A DNA stretch of 64,000 bases. Source: JAWSVE01 sp050633885 (GTDB lineage Bacteria > Pseudomonadota > Gammaproteobacteria > Pseudomonadales > Cellvibrionaceae). Every line of letters begins with the position of its first letter. The stretch's first letter is position 1. The translations under genes were made by a program, and so were the position numbers. Positions 35,227-43,551 of the stretch are shown here, in pieces. The notes below the pieces were generated by a model that had not been told where the DNA came from, did not search any database, and saw nothing but the letters and a program-made list of their open reading frames with translations. The stretch covers positions 744,001-808,000 of the forward strand of contig JBOEHK010000001.1 of the NCBI GenBank assembly GCA_050633885.1. Reading direction: 5' to 3'.

Positions 35227-36018
35227 ATGCTGATAGATTCTCACTGCCATTTAGATCGATTAAAACTCAAACATTATGATGGAGAACTTTCGCTTGCATT
35301 AGATGCAGCAAAAGAACGGGGCGTTGAGGGCATGCTCTGTATCAGCATCAGTCTAGATAATAGAAAAGACGTGTTAAAAATTGCGGAAGACCACAATAAT
35401 ATTGTTGCTTCGGCAGGAGTCCATCCTTTAGATGTTGAAAAAGGGCTGGCTAGCACGGAACAGTTAATTGAATGGGGAGAGCATTCGAAAGTCGTTGCGC
35501 TTGGAGAAACAGGTTTAGATTATTATTACTCTGATGAGACAAAAAAAATACAACAAGAAAGTTTTATTATGCATCTAGAAGCTGGAGCAGCGGCACAATT
35601 ACCCATCGTGGTCCATACGCGCTCAGCAAAAGAAGATACATTACAACTGATACAAGAGCACGGAAATAGTGATTCCGCAGGTGTTTTACACTGTTTTACT
35701 GAAGATTGGGATATGGCGAAGAGAGCATTGGATTTGAATTACATGATTTCAATGTCAGGCATAGTGACGTTTAAAAATGCTAACGACTTAAAAGATGTTG
35801 CTAAAAAGATACCGTTAGATCGACTATTAATTGAAACTGATTCACCCTATTTGGCCCCAGTGCCTTTTCGTGGTAAATCGAACGAGCCAAAATTTGTTCG
35901 GGAAGTGGCTGAATATGTCGCAGAACTTAGAAGTATTAGCTATGACAATTTAGTAGAAGCAACAGCCGAAAACTTCTTCAATTTATTTAAAAAAGCTGAA
36001 CCTTTTTTACGAGGTTAG
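35227..36018 (+). CDS. TatD-family metal-dependent hydrolase
   Basis: 263 residues, TIM-barrel nuclease family. Metal ligands are visible: DSHCHLD at the N terminus, Glu in ALGETGLDYY, His in VVHTRSA, His in GVLHCFTEDW, and Asp in IETDSPYLAP. The closest E. coli relative by position after holB is YcfH. Predicted 3'-5' DNase or related; exact substrate unknown. Starts just after the pilZ terminator and is followed 49 bases later by a dUTPase gene. Confidence 0.93.
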   Translation: MLIDSHCHLDRLKLKHYDGELSLALDAAKERGVEGMLCISISLDNRKDVLKIAEDHNNIVASAGVHPLDVEKGLASTEQLIEWGEHSKVVALGETGLDYYYSDETKKIQQESFIMHLEAGAAAQLPIVVHTRSAKEDTLQLIQEHGNSDSAGVLHCFTEDWDMAKRALDLNYMISMSGIVTFKNANDLKDVAKKIPLDRLLIETDSPYLAPVPFRGKSNEPKFVREVAEYVAELRSISYDNLVEATAENFFNLFKKAEPFLRG

Positions 36019-36067
36019 ATAATTTTTACAATTTAAAAAAATAAAAAACAGTGGGGACGTAGTAACA

Positions 36068-36685
36068 ATGCAAACTAAATTTGAAATCATGCTTCAACTT
36101 CAAGACGATATGAATTCGAAAGTGCATAGTGATTGGCGTGATCAAGGTTTTCCTTGGTTTCGCGCGATATGGATTGAAAGTGCAGAAATGCTGGATCATT
36201 ACGGTTGGAAATGGTGGAAGAAACAAGACCCTGACGTTGATCAAGTGATTTTAGAGTTGATCGATATTTGGCATTTTGGTTTAAGCATTTTAATTCTCGA
36301 GCAAAAATCTCCGCAGTCTCTCATGGATGAAGCTTTAAAAGAATGGAATGAAGCGAAGAACTTACAAACATTTCCTGATGAGTTAGAAAAATTTGTTGCC
36401 GCAATTTTACACACTAAAGGATTTGATCTACCTGGGTTTGCTCGACTTATGAAATCAATAGGACTTGATTTTGAAACACTTTATACCCGTTATGTGGGAA
36501 AAAATGTACTGAACTTTTTTCGTCAAGACAATGGGTATAAAGATGGTTCTTATCGAAAGCTATGGGCAGGACGAGAAGACAATGAGCATTTAGTTGAATT
36601 ATCCGGGGCTTTGGATACTACGGCCCCTGAATTCAAGGATCATCTGTATGAAGCACTTTCAAAGCGCTACAAAGAAACAATCTAG
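36068..36685 (+). CDS. Dimeric all-alpha dUTPase (dUTPase_2 family)
   Basis: 205 residues, helical. Looks like the dimeric dUTP diphosphatase family seen in kinetoplastids, phages and many gammaproteobacteria: ML-QLQDDMNSKVHSDW, the metal-binding pattern AIWIESAEMLDHYGWKWWK, and ELIDIWHF. It removes dUTP and supplies dUMP for thymidylate synthesis, so it fits beside tmk and holB functionally. No trimeric Dut motifs are present. Confidence 0.9.
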   Translation: MQTKFEIMLQLQDDMNSKVHSDWRDQGFPWFRAIWIESAEMLDHYGWKWWKKQDPDVDQVILELIDIWHFGLSILILEQKSPQSLMDEALKEWNEAKNLQTFPDELEKFVAAILHTKGFDLPGFARLMKSIGLDFETLYTRYVGKNVLNFFRQDNGYKDGSYRKLWAGREDNEHLVELSGALDTTAPEFKDHLYEALSKRYKETI

Positions 36686-37232
36686 CGCTCTAATACAGTG
36701 TTTGAGTCGCTATCTTAGAGTATTACGTTGAGGCAGTACTGAGGCGTTGACTGGAGCTACTTAGCTCTTTCCTCGCTCTTTCTCTTTTCTTGATCTAGTC
36801 TAAATAAGACATAAATTGAGTTCATCTAGGCGTGTTTTGATGGTTTGTTAACCAAATCTACGTTTAGGTAGTGAAATATTCTTGCGATTCCCTATAATGC
36901 ACCGCGCTGTAAAGTGACTCCTTTGAGTAGACGGTAGTTATTCTTACATGCTGGCGCTAAAGCAGGAATGGGGTCGTCTCTATTGATCCACTTCGAATAG
37001 AGATGTGTCACTTAGGTTATGACATAAATATATTTCTTTTAGATGGCTCTTATTTAGATTTAGTATTTAGATTTAGTATTTAGAGTGAGACGATTAGAGA
37101 TTATTTTTGGCAATTATTGGTAGCTAGGTCGATAAGTAACATCCCAACATCATGCCTTGTATATTAAGTTTATAGCGTATTCCGAATTCTTTTTAACATT
37201 CAATTCAATTAATTTTCAAATGGAGACATATT
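36686..37232. promoter_or_regulatory. Structured upstream region of mdh
   Basis: A perfect TATAAT (36893-36898) is followed by a GC-rich ATGCACCGCGC discriminator but lacks a good -35. Downstream is a 10-base hairpin (CGTCTCTATT at 36975-36984, AATAGAGATG at 36996-37005) and then a 13-base tandem repeat (37051-37084). If the promoter is real, mdh has a leader of about 330 bases. No ORF is credible here. Confidence 0.45.
37051..37084. repeat. 13-base tandem repeat upstream of mdh
   Basis: TATTTAGATTTAG at 37051-37063 and 37064-37076, plus a partial third copy TATTTAGA (37077-37084). All A+T-rich. Confidence 0.9.
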
Positions 37233-38216
37233 GTGAAAGCACCAGTTCGAGTTGCCGTCACTGGAGCGGCCGGTCAAATTAGTTATTCTTTGTTATTCCG
37301 CATTGCAGCGGGCGACATGTTGGGTAAAGATCAACCAATTATTCTCCAAATGCTTGAAATAACTCCAGCTCTTGGAGCGCTACAAGGCGTTGCAATGGAG
37401 CTAGATGATTGTGCCTTTCCTTTATTGGCTGGCATGGTCTGTACAGATGATCCCGCGGTGGCTTTTAAAGATGCTGATTTTGCATTGTTAGTAGGCGCTC
37501 GTCCTCGTGGACCTGGCATGGAACGAAAAGATCTTCTTGAAGCCAATGCCGCGATCTTCTCAGTTCAGGGTAAAGCGATTAACGATAATGCCTCAAAAGG
37601 TATTAAAGTGTTGGTTGTTGGTAACCCAGCAAATACCAATGCATTAATTGCACAACGTAATGCGCCAGATATCGATCCTCGTCAATTCACAGCGATGACT
37701 CGACTTGATCATAACCGTGCGATGACTCAACTTGCTCAAAAAACTGGCAAGACGGTTAATGACATTACTAATCTCACTATTTGGGGTAATCATTCTTCAA
37801 CGCAATATCCTGATATTCACAAAACAAAAGTGGATGGTGGTGATGCGATGACTATGATCGATCAACCTTGGTACGAAAACGATTTCATTCCTACCGTTCA
37901 AAAGCGTGGTGCTGCGATTATCGATGCGCGTGGCGCTTCTAGTGCGGCTTCTGCTGCAAATGCGGCCATCTTTCACATGCGTGATTGGGCTTTAGGAACT
38001 CCTAAAGGCGATTGGGTAAGCATGGGTGTTTACAGTGATGGAAGTTACGGTATCGCAAAAGGCTTGATCTACTCTTTCCCATGTACTTGCCAAAATGGGG
38101 ACTGGGAGATTGTTCAAGGTGTTGATATTAATGATTTCTCTCGCAAGAAAATGGAAGCGACTGAAACTGAATTATCAGAAGAGCGTGATGCTGTAGCAGA
38201 TCTTCTTCCAAAATAA
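37233..38216 (+). CDS. mdh: Malate dehydrogenase
   Basis: 327 residues, NAD-dependent TCA-cycle enzyme. N-terminal VAVTGAAGQISYSLLFRIA is the NAD-binding fold; the mobile loop with the substrate Arg residues is GARPRGPGMERKDLL; TRLDHNRA and the catalytic His in IWGNHSSTQYPD follow. It belongs to the 326-328-residue cytosolic-type MDH group rather than to the 312-residue E. coli type. Start is GTG with TGGAGA 7-8 bases upstream. Terminator at 38248. Confidence 0.97.
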   Translation: MKAPVRVAVTGAAGQISYSLLFRIAAGDMLGKDQPIILQMLEITPALGALQGVAMELDDCAFPLLAGMVCTDDPAVAFKDADFALLVGARPRGPGMERKDLLEANAAIFSVQGKAINDNASKGIKVLVVGNPANTNALIAQRNAPDIDPRQFTAMTRLDHNRAMTQLAQKTGKTVNDITNLTIWGNHSSTQYPDIHKTKVDGGDAMTMIDQPWYENDFIPTVQKRGAAIIDARGASSAASAANAAIFHMRDWALGTPKGDWVSMGVYSDGSYGIAKGLIYSFPCTCQNGDWEIVQGVDINDFSRKKMEATETELSEERDAVADLLPK

Positions 38217-38247
38217 TTACATTTTTAAATGTAATCAACGTTATTTT

Positions 38248-38280
38248 AAAAGCCGCATTGATTGCGGCTTTTTTGTTTTT
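38248..38280 (+). terminator. Terminator after mdh
   Basis: Perfect 10-base stem AAAAGCCGCA (38248-38257)/TGCGGCTTTT (38263-38272), 5-base loop, then TTGTTTTT. Confidence 0.92.
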
Positions 38281-38389
38281 CGCTTTCTGCTTTTTTATTT
38301 AAATATCGGAGTGAAAAGATTTCTTCTGATATTATCGCGAAGGTATTTATAATTATTCGTTTTCAAACACTCGATTAAAGGGTAACACC

Positions 38390-38866
38390 ATGACGTATCC
38401 CAAAATTGGCAATATGGCTCCAGCATTTAATTTGAAGAATCAAAGAGGGGAGTCTATTGCATTAAAAGATTACAAAGGTAAAAAAAATATTGTCTTATAT
38501 TTTTATCCCAAAGCAATGACGCCAGGTTGCACGACTCAAGCTTGTGGAATAAGAGATTCACAAAAAGAATTTAAGAAACTCGATACAGTTGTGCTGGGTG
38601 TGAGTCCTGACGCTGAAGATAAACTCGCAAAGTTCGAAGATAAGTATGATTTAAATTTTGATTTATTAGCTGATATTGATCATAAGCTTGCGGATAAATA
38701 TGGTGTTTGGGGAATGAAGAAGTTTATGGGGCGAGAGTTTATGGGCTTAATTCGAACCACTTTTATCATCGGAAAGGATGGGCGTCTTAAGTCAATCATG
38801 AACAAGTTTAAAACGAAAACTCATCACGATGATGTTATTGCTGAAATTAAATCATTGGACTTATAG
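38390..38866 (+). CDS. bcp: Thiol peroxidase Bcp/PrxQ
   Basis: 158 residues (E. coli 156). Peroxiredoxin with the peroxidatic Cys in KAMTPGCTTQACG and the resolving Cys five residues on, the standard PrxQ arrangement. VLGVSPD, YGVWGMKKFMG and the C-terminal KTKTHHDDV segment also match E. coli Bcp. Reduces H2O2 and organic peroxides using thioredoxin. AAAGGGT lies upstream of the ATG. Single-gene unit. Confidence 0.96.
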   Translation: MTYPKIGNMAPAFNLKNQRGESIALKDYKGKKNIVLYFYPKAMTPGCTTQACGIRDSQKEFKKLDTVVLGVSPDAEDKLAKFEDKYDLNFDLLADIDHKLADKYGVWGMKKFMGREFMGLIRTTFIIGKDGRLKSIMNKFKTKTHHDDVIAEIKSLDL

Positions 38867-39128
38867 GGAGGTTTTTATAGGTCGTTATAACAGGAGTTTC
38901 CTCTCGCCTCATGGAAGTGTTGGCGAGAGCTCCATAAGCCACCTTCTAGTCCGCATGAGATTAAATGTCCTGATGCATTTCTTGACGCTTAACGCTGACT
39001 ATTTTGACGCCACTGTCTTTCTTTTAATTTCTCACCGACTACTGTCCTTAATCTAAAATAATCTTAATTTTAGTGATTACACAGATTTTTTTTATTCCAA
39101 AAACATCTATTTTGTTGGCGCCGTTAAT
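38867..39128. other. Gap after bcp with a hairpin
   Basis: No credible gene. An 8-base inverted repeat (CTCTCGCC at 38901-38908, GGCGAGAG at 38932-38939) has a 23-base loop and no T-run, so it is not a standard terminator for bcp. Confidence 0.4.
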
Positions 39129-39156
39129 TTGACACTCTAAAGTTAACTGCTATAAC
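39129..39156 (+). promoter_or_regulatory. Near-consensus promoter upstream of the AraC-type gene
   Basis: TTGACA (39129-39134), 16-base spacer, TATAAC (39151-39156). The predicted start (about 39163) is some 220 bases before the regulator's start codon, leaving a long leader. Confidence 0.65.
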
Positions 39157-39385
39157 TAATCATTATAAAAGTTTTACATGATAGGAAAAAAGATAAGAGT
39201 GAATTCGGTATTGCTCTTTATCTGCACTAACACTGGCACTAAAAGCGTATTTTTGTCAGTTGTATCGTTTTTTATTGCGTTACATTTAAAAAAAATTATT
39301 TGGGGTAGTTGGCGCGCTTTTCACTATTACTTGCTTGTTTGAGTTATTTTAAAGCAAGAATATGAAGCGATTGGAATAGGATTGG

Positions 39386-40372
39386 ATGGAGATACATCTC
39401 CATAATTTGAAACTCATGGAATTTCCCAGCAATAATTTGAGCCAGTCTGAAGAGCTTGCTCAATACAACTTTGATGATTTTTCTGATCGCTTGCGGTTTT
39501 TACACCGTCAGTTAGCCCTACCTGATTTATCACTAGAAAACCAATCTCGCATTTACCTTGATGCGGGGTGTCAGATGTTTAACGCTATGTCTGGCTTTCT
39601 TGTTTTTTCAATGGGCGCAATCTATAGAAAAGTTGTGTTGTTGGATGTTCAATCTTGTTCTATTTCCTCTCGTTTGTCAGATACGGCTGAAGAAATTTAT
39701 CAGCGTGTCACAGAACAAGATCAAGTAAGTAGAGGACTGGCAGTTAAAAGAGATAGTATGAAACCTTCATCTGTCTCTCGTGATCGTCCAGATATGGTGG
39801 GCTACGTTGGGATTCCATTACGAGTTGCTAACAAAAAAGTGGGGGTTCTGTGTTTCTCTTCTTTAACGGCGTTTGAACTTTCATCGTTTGACATTGAAAC
39901 CTTAGAATTGATGGCAGAAGGAGTCGCCAGAATGATTGAGTTAGACACAGCAAAAATTAAAAGCCAGCAAGAAGACCGTGGTTTTGCTGTACCAGGCGTG
40001 AAATCCCTCGATGAATATATCCACCAAGCAACAATCCCTGAAGTTTACGGTGTTTCTGGGCGTGTCATTGATGTGCTTCAACGACGCATTGGCGGAATGC
40101 CTTTAAGCATTGATCATATCTCTGAGGAATTGAAATTATCCAAGCGAACTCTACAGAGGCGTTTACAACAACAGAATGTCAGCTTTGCCCAATTGCGTGA
40201 TCAAGTGAGATATCACCACGCCATTAATTACTTAGTTAGGCACACGCTGAGCATTGACTCGATATCTACAGCACTCGACTTTTCTGATCGTACAAGCTTT
40301 ACAAACGCGTTTAAGCGTTGGACAGCGCTATCACCGAGTACTTTCAGGAAACTGTTCAGAGATTATGCATAG
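39386..40372 (+). CDS. AraC-family regulator with GAF-like sensor domain
   Basis: 328 residues. The N-terminal half (about 30-195) resembles a GAF domain (VGYVGIPLRVANKKVGVLCFSS, then SSFDIETLELMAEGVARMIE). The C-terminal AraC DNA-binding domain (about 225-325) has two helix-turn-helix units: LSIDHISEELKLSKRTLQRRL and IDSISTALDFSDRTSFTNAFKRW. The ligand is unknown. It is monocistronic with a strong upstream promoter. Its target cannot be inferred; the next gene, yajC, has its own leader. Confidence 0.88.
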   Translation: MEIHLHNLKLMEFPSNNLSQSEELAQYNFDDFSDRLRFLHRQLALPDLSLENQSRIYLDAGCQMFNAMSGFLVFSMGAIYRKVVLLDVQSCSISSRLSDTAEEIYQRVTEQDQVSRGLAVKRDSMKPSSVSRDRPDMVGYVGIPLRVANKKVGVLCFSSLTAFELSSFDIETLELMAEGVARMIELDTAKIKSQQEDRGFAVPGVKSLDEYIHQATIPEVYGVSGRVIDVLQRRIGGMPLSIDHISEELKLSKRTLQRRLQQQNVSFAQLRDQVRYHHAINYLVRHTLSIDSISTALDFSDRTSFTNAFKRWTALSPSTFRKLFRDYA

Positions 40373-40557
40373 TGAATAGGGGTGGTCATTAAGAAGAGTC
40401 CTTAAGAGCTCGCTTTTTACCCGTCCTCTTATTTCAAGCCCTAAGTACCTCATTGATATTCTCCTTTCAGTTATTCAATTGCGAGAGTCTTATAAAAGCG
40501 GTAGAGTTACCGGTTTTAAAGGCTCGGCCTCATTCGTGGATATCATGATCCTCCCTA

Positions 40558-40599
40558 GTGGACTCATGTTATTTTGCGAGTCGCTGAGCGTGAGTCCAC
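40558..40599 (+). promoter_or_regulatory. Hairpin directly before the yajC ribosome site
   Basis: GTGGACTCA (40558-40566) pairs perfectly with TGAGTCCAC (40591-40599), and four further inner pairs with wobbles give a stem of about 13 with a 16-base loop. The yajC Shine-Dalgarno GAGG starts about 5 bases after the stem. Confidence 0.6.
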
Positions 40600-40614
40600 A
40601 ACTGAGGTAAATTC

Positions 40615-40947
40615 ATGAGTTTTTTTATTCCTGCTGCGATGGCACAAACAGCTGCTCCACAAGGTCAACAAGGTTCTTGGTCTTTCTTAATTATGATGGG
40701 CGGATTATTTCTGTTCATGTATCTTTTTATGATTCGACCTCAGCAAAAACGAGCCAAAGAGCATCGTGAACTCGTTTCCTCGATCGGTAAGGGCGATGAG
40801 GTCCTTCTGAATAGCGGCTTGATTGGTAAAGTTAATAAAGTGGATGATGACTATATTGTTTTAGAAGTGGGCGAAAATAACGAATTAAAATTTCAAAAAT
40901 CAGCAGTTCATGCGGTATTACCAAAAGGCACCATTAAGTCTATTTAA
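40615..40947 (+). CDS. yajC: Sec translocon accessory protein YajC
   Basis: 110 residues, the same length as E. coli YajC. One membrane helix (about 22-42) followed by the conserved MIRPQQKRAKEH and a cytoplasmic domain with GDEVLLNSGLIGKV. Binds SecDF in the holo-translocon. The gene stands alone: neither tgt nor secD/secF, its usual neighbours, is beside it. A GAGG site and an upstream hairpin precede the ATG. Terminator at 40991. Confidence 0.96.
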   Translation: MSFFIPAAMAQTAAPQGQQGSWSFLIMMGGLFLFMYLFMIRPQQKRAKEHRELVSSIGKGDEVLLNSGLIGKVNKVDDDYIVLEVGENNELKFQKSAVHAVLPKGTIKSI

Positions 40948-40990
40948 TAAGTCCAATGCATTGTTTTCGTAACAAGCAATTAAAGGATAT

Positions 40991-41023
40991 AACACCATCT
41001 CAGTCAATCTAGATGGTGTTTAT
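40991..41023 (+). terminator. Terminator after yajC
   Basis: Perfect 10-base stem AACACCATCT (40991-41000)/AGATGGTGTT (41011-41020), 10-base loop, then TATT. The T-run is short. Confidence 0.75.
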
Positions 41024-41089
41024 TCAAGTCAGAAGGCTCAGCTCATCTATTCCGCTTGTTACTATTAGAATTTATTCGAGGAATTTTGG

Positions 41090-42124
41090 ATGAAAAAAAA
41101 CATCCCGTTTCAGTATCCCGATAAATTATCTTTAGCGCAAACCCCCACGCCCTTACAGCCCCTCGATCGTCTATCCGCACACCTATCAAGTCAATTAGAC
41201 AAAAAGTTTTCATCCCCTAGGATTTGGATTAAAAGAGATGACCTTACTGGTTCGGTACTTTCTGGAAATAAAATCCGAAAATTAGAATTTGTGATAGCTC
41301 AAGCCATTAGCGATGGGTGTGATACGTTAATTACTTGTGGCGGGATTCAAAGCAATCATTGTAGAGCGACAGCTATCGTTGGCGCTCAATTGGGATTGAA
41401 TGTTTGTTTGATTCTACGAAACGAAACAAATGATTCAGAACCGGTGTTACCTGATGGAAATTTATTGTTAGATGTTATGTCTGGCGCGGAAATATATCAG
41501 TATGCAAAATTTGAATACCAAAAAGAATTATCTAATCTTTTCGAGGAGCATCGGCAACGTTTAGTCAATGAAGGGAAAAAACCTTTCACTATTCCGACGG
41601 GGGCCAGTGATGAGATTGGTGTTTGGGGTTATGTGGCTGCAGCTGAAGAGCTAAACAAAAATTTTAAAACACATAACATTAACCCACAACATATTATCGT
41701 TGCATCAGGTTCGGGGGGAACTCAAGCGGGTTTGACAGTAGGGGCGCATCTTTTTGATTTAGATGCTGAAGTCATAGGTATGGCCGTTTGTGACAACGAA
41801 GCATATTTTATCAATAAAGTGTTGAGCGATATTTCTGACTGGAAGAATCGATATCATCTGCAAATAGATCTTGAAAAAATACCCATTGCTGTCAATGATA
41901 AATACATTGGTCCAGGTTATGGAAAGGCTAGCGCCGAGGTTTTTGACACGATAAAACTGTTAGCGCGGCTTGAAGGTATTGTTTTGGATCCCGTTTATAC
42001 GGGAAAAGCGTTTCATGGCATGATTGAAGAAGTCTTAAAAGGTAATTTTTCCGGTGAGGAAGACATTGTCTTTGTTCACACCGGTGGCGTGTTTGGTCTG
42101 TTCCCTCAAAAACAGTTTTTTTAA
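41090..42124 (+). CDS. D-cysteine desulfhydrase / ACC-deaminase-family PLP enzyme
   Basis: 344 residues, fold-type II PLP enzyme. The PLP Lys lies in the typical IKRDDLTGSVLSGNKIRKLEF segment, followed by TCGGIQSNHCRATA and the phosphate-binding SGSGGTQAG. Such proteins release H2S, pyruvate and ammonia from D-cysteine (E. coli DcyD); 1-aminocyclopropane-1-carboxylate deaminase and L-cysteate-type lyases are possible alternatives. GAGGAA precedes the ATG. An alanine-type symporter gene begins 35 bases later and probably shares the transcript. Confidence 0.85.
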   Translation: MKKNIPFQYPDKLSLAQTPTPLQPLDRLSAHLSSQLDKKFSSPRIWIKRDDLTGSVLSGNKIRKLEFVIAQAISDGCDTLITCGGIQSNHCRATAIVGAQLGLNVCLILRNETNDSEPVLPDGNLLLDVMSGAEIYQYAKFEYQKELSNLFEEHRQRLVNEGKKPFTIPTGASDEIGVWGYVAAAEELNKNFKTHNINPQHIIVASGSGGTQAGLTVGAHLFDLDAEVIGMAVCDNEAYFINKVLSDISDWKNRYHLQIDLEKIPIAVNDKYIGPGYGKASAEVFDTIKLLARLEGIVLDPVYTGKAFHGMIEEVLKGNFSGEEDIVFVHTGGVFGLFPQKQFF

Positions 42125-42159
42125 TACAATATTTCATTCAATAGATATAAAGAGTTTTC

Positions 42160-43524
42160 ATGGAATTAATAACATTAATAAACGGCTTAACATGGGGCCC
42201 TTGGATGTTGGTACTTATCCTTGGCACCGGTTCATTATTAATGATTGGGTTGAAGGCTCTTCCCCTTCGAAAAATACCCTATGCTTTTAAACAGTTGGTT
42301 CATGGTAGAGAAGAAAGAGGAGAGGGTGATATCTCTCCTTTTCATGCATTGATGACATCGTTATCCGCCACGATAGGAACGGGAAATATTGTGGGTGTTG
42401 CGACGGCCATTGGCCTAGGTGGTCCGGGTGCGTTGTTTTGGATGTGGTGTAGCGCATTGATCGGAATGGCAACAAAATATTCAGAAGCTGTTTGTGCGGT
42501 TCACTATCGAGAAACTGATAAAGACGGATTACATATCGGTGGACCAATGTATTACATCAAAAATGGTTTAGGAAAAAATTGGCTCTGGTTAGGTACATTG
42601 TTTGCTATCTTTGGATCGCTTGCGGGATTTGGTATTGGTAATGCGGTTCAAGCGAATTCGGTGGCAGATGCAATTCACACGATTGTCGGCTCTGAGAAAA
42701 CAATCTTTCAAGATGTTTTATTGGATAAATTTATTGTTGGCATAGTGCTCATGATTCTTGTCGGCATTGTTTTGATTGGTGGTATAAAACGGATTTCAAA
42801 AGTAGCGGGTAAATTAGTTCCAATAATGGGGATGACTTATTTTCTGGCTGGCCTTTGGATTATTGCGCTAAATATGTCTGCGATACCTGAAGCTTTTGCT
42901 TTAGTGTTTAAAAGTGCATTTAGTCCGGTAGCGGCACAAGGTGGTTTTGCTGGTGCGGCAGTGGCGATGGCAATTCGCTTTGGAATTGCTCGCGGAGTTT
43001 TTTCAAATGAAGCTGGCCTAGGAAGCGCACCTATTGCACATGCAGCAGCAAAAACAGATAGTCCTGTAAGACAGGGCTTAATTGCTATGTTAGGTACATT
43101 TATTGATACGTTAATTATTTGTTCGGTGACAGGTTTGGCGATTATCGTCACTGGTGTTTGGGATGGGGAAGCAAAAGGTGTTGCCATGTCTCAAGCTGCA
43201 TTCGCGAGTGCTATTCCGTTTGGCGATGTTCTTGTTTCAGTGGCTATTGTGTTTTTCGCTTTTACGACCATACTCGGTTGGAGTTATTACGGAGAGCGTT
43301 GCGCGCAATTTTTATTTGGAGAAAAAATAGAGTTACCGTTTAGGTTGTTGTGGGTACTAATGATTCCTGTTGGCGCCTGTGCTGTCGGACTAGATATGGT
43401 ATGGGTGATTGCAGATACACTGAATGGTTTGATGGCAGTCCCAAATTTGATTGCTTTAATTTTATTAAGTGGCGTCGTGGTACGTTTAACAAAAGAATAT
43501 TTTACATTGCGTAGTGAACGTTAA
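42160..43524 (+). CDS. Sodium:alanine/glycine symporter (AGCS family)
   Basis: 454 residues with about 10-11 membrane helices. Diagnostic AGCS motifs: SLSATIGTGNIVGVATAIGLGGPGAL (about residues 65-90), HIGGPMYYIKNG, and RFGIARGVFSNEAGLGSAPIAHAAAK. Imports small neutral amino acids with Na+. Following directly on the D-cysteine desulfhydrase gene, it may import the substrate of that enzyme or a related D-amino acid; this is inference. Confidence 0.95.
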   Translation: MELITLINGLTWGPWMLVLILGTGSLLMIGLKALPLRKIPYAFKQLVHGREERGEGDISPFHALMTSLSATIGTGNIVGVATAIGLGGPGALFWMWCSALIGMATKYSEAVCAVHYRETDKDGLHIGGPMYYIKNGLGKNWLWLGTLFAIFGSLAGFGIGNAVQANSVADAIHTIVGSEKTIFQDVLLDKFIVGIVLMILVGIVLIGGIKRISKVAGKLVPIMGMTYFLAGLWIIALNMSAIPEAFALVFKSAFSPVAAQGGFAGAAVAMAIRFGIARGVFSNEAGLGSAPIAHAAAKTDSPVRQGLIAMLGTFIDTLIICSVTGLAIIVTGVWDGEAKGVAMSQAAFASAIPFGDVLVSVAIVFFAFTTILGWSYYGERCAQFLFGEKIELPFRLLWVLMIPVGACAVGLDMVWVIADTLNGLMAVPNLIALILLSGVVVRLTKEYFTLRSER

Positions 43525-43551
43525 ATTAAAAAATATCGGTGATATAACAAG

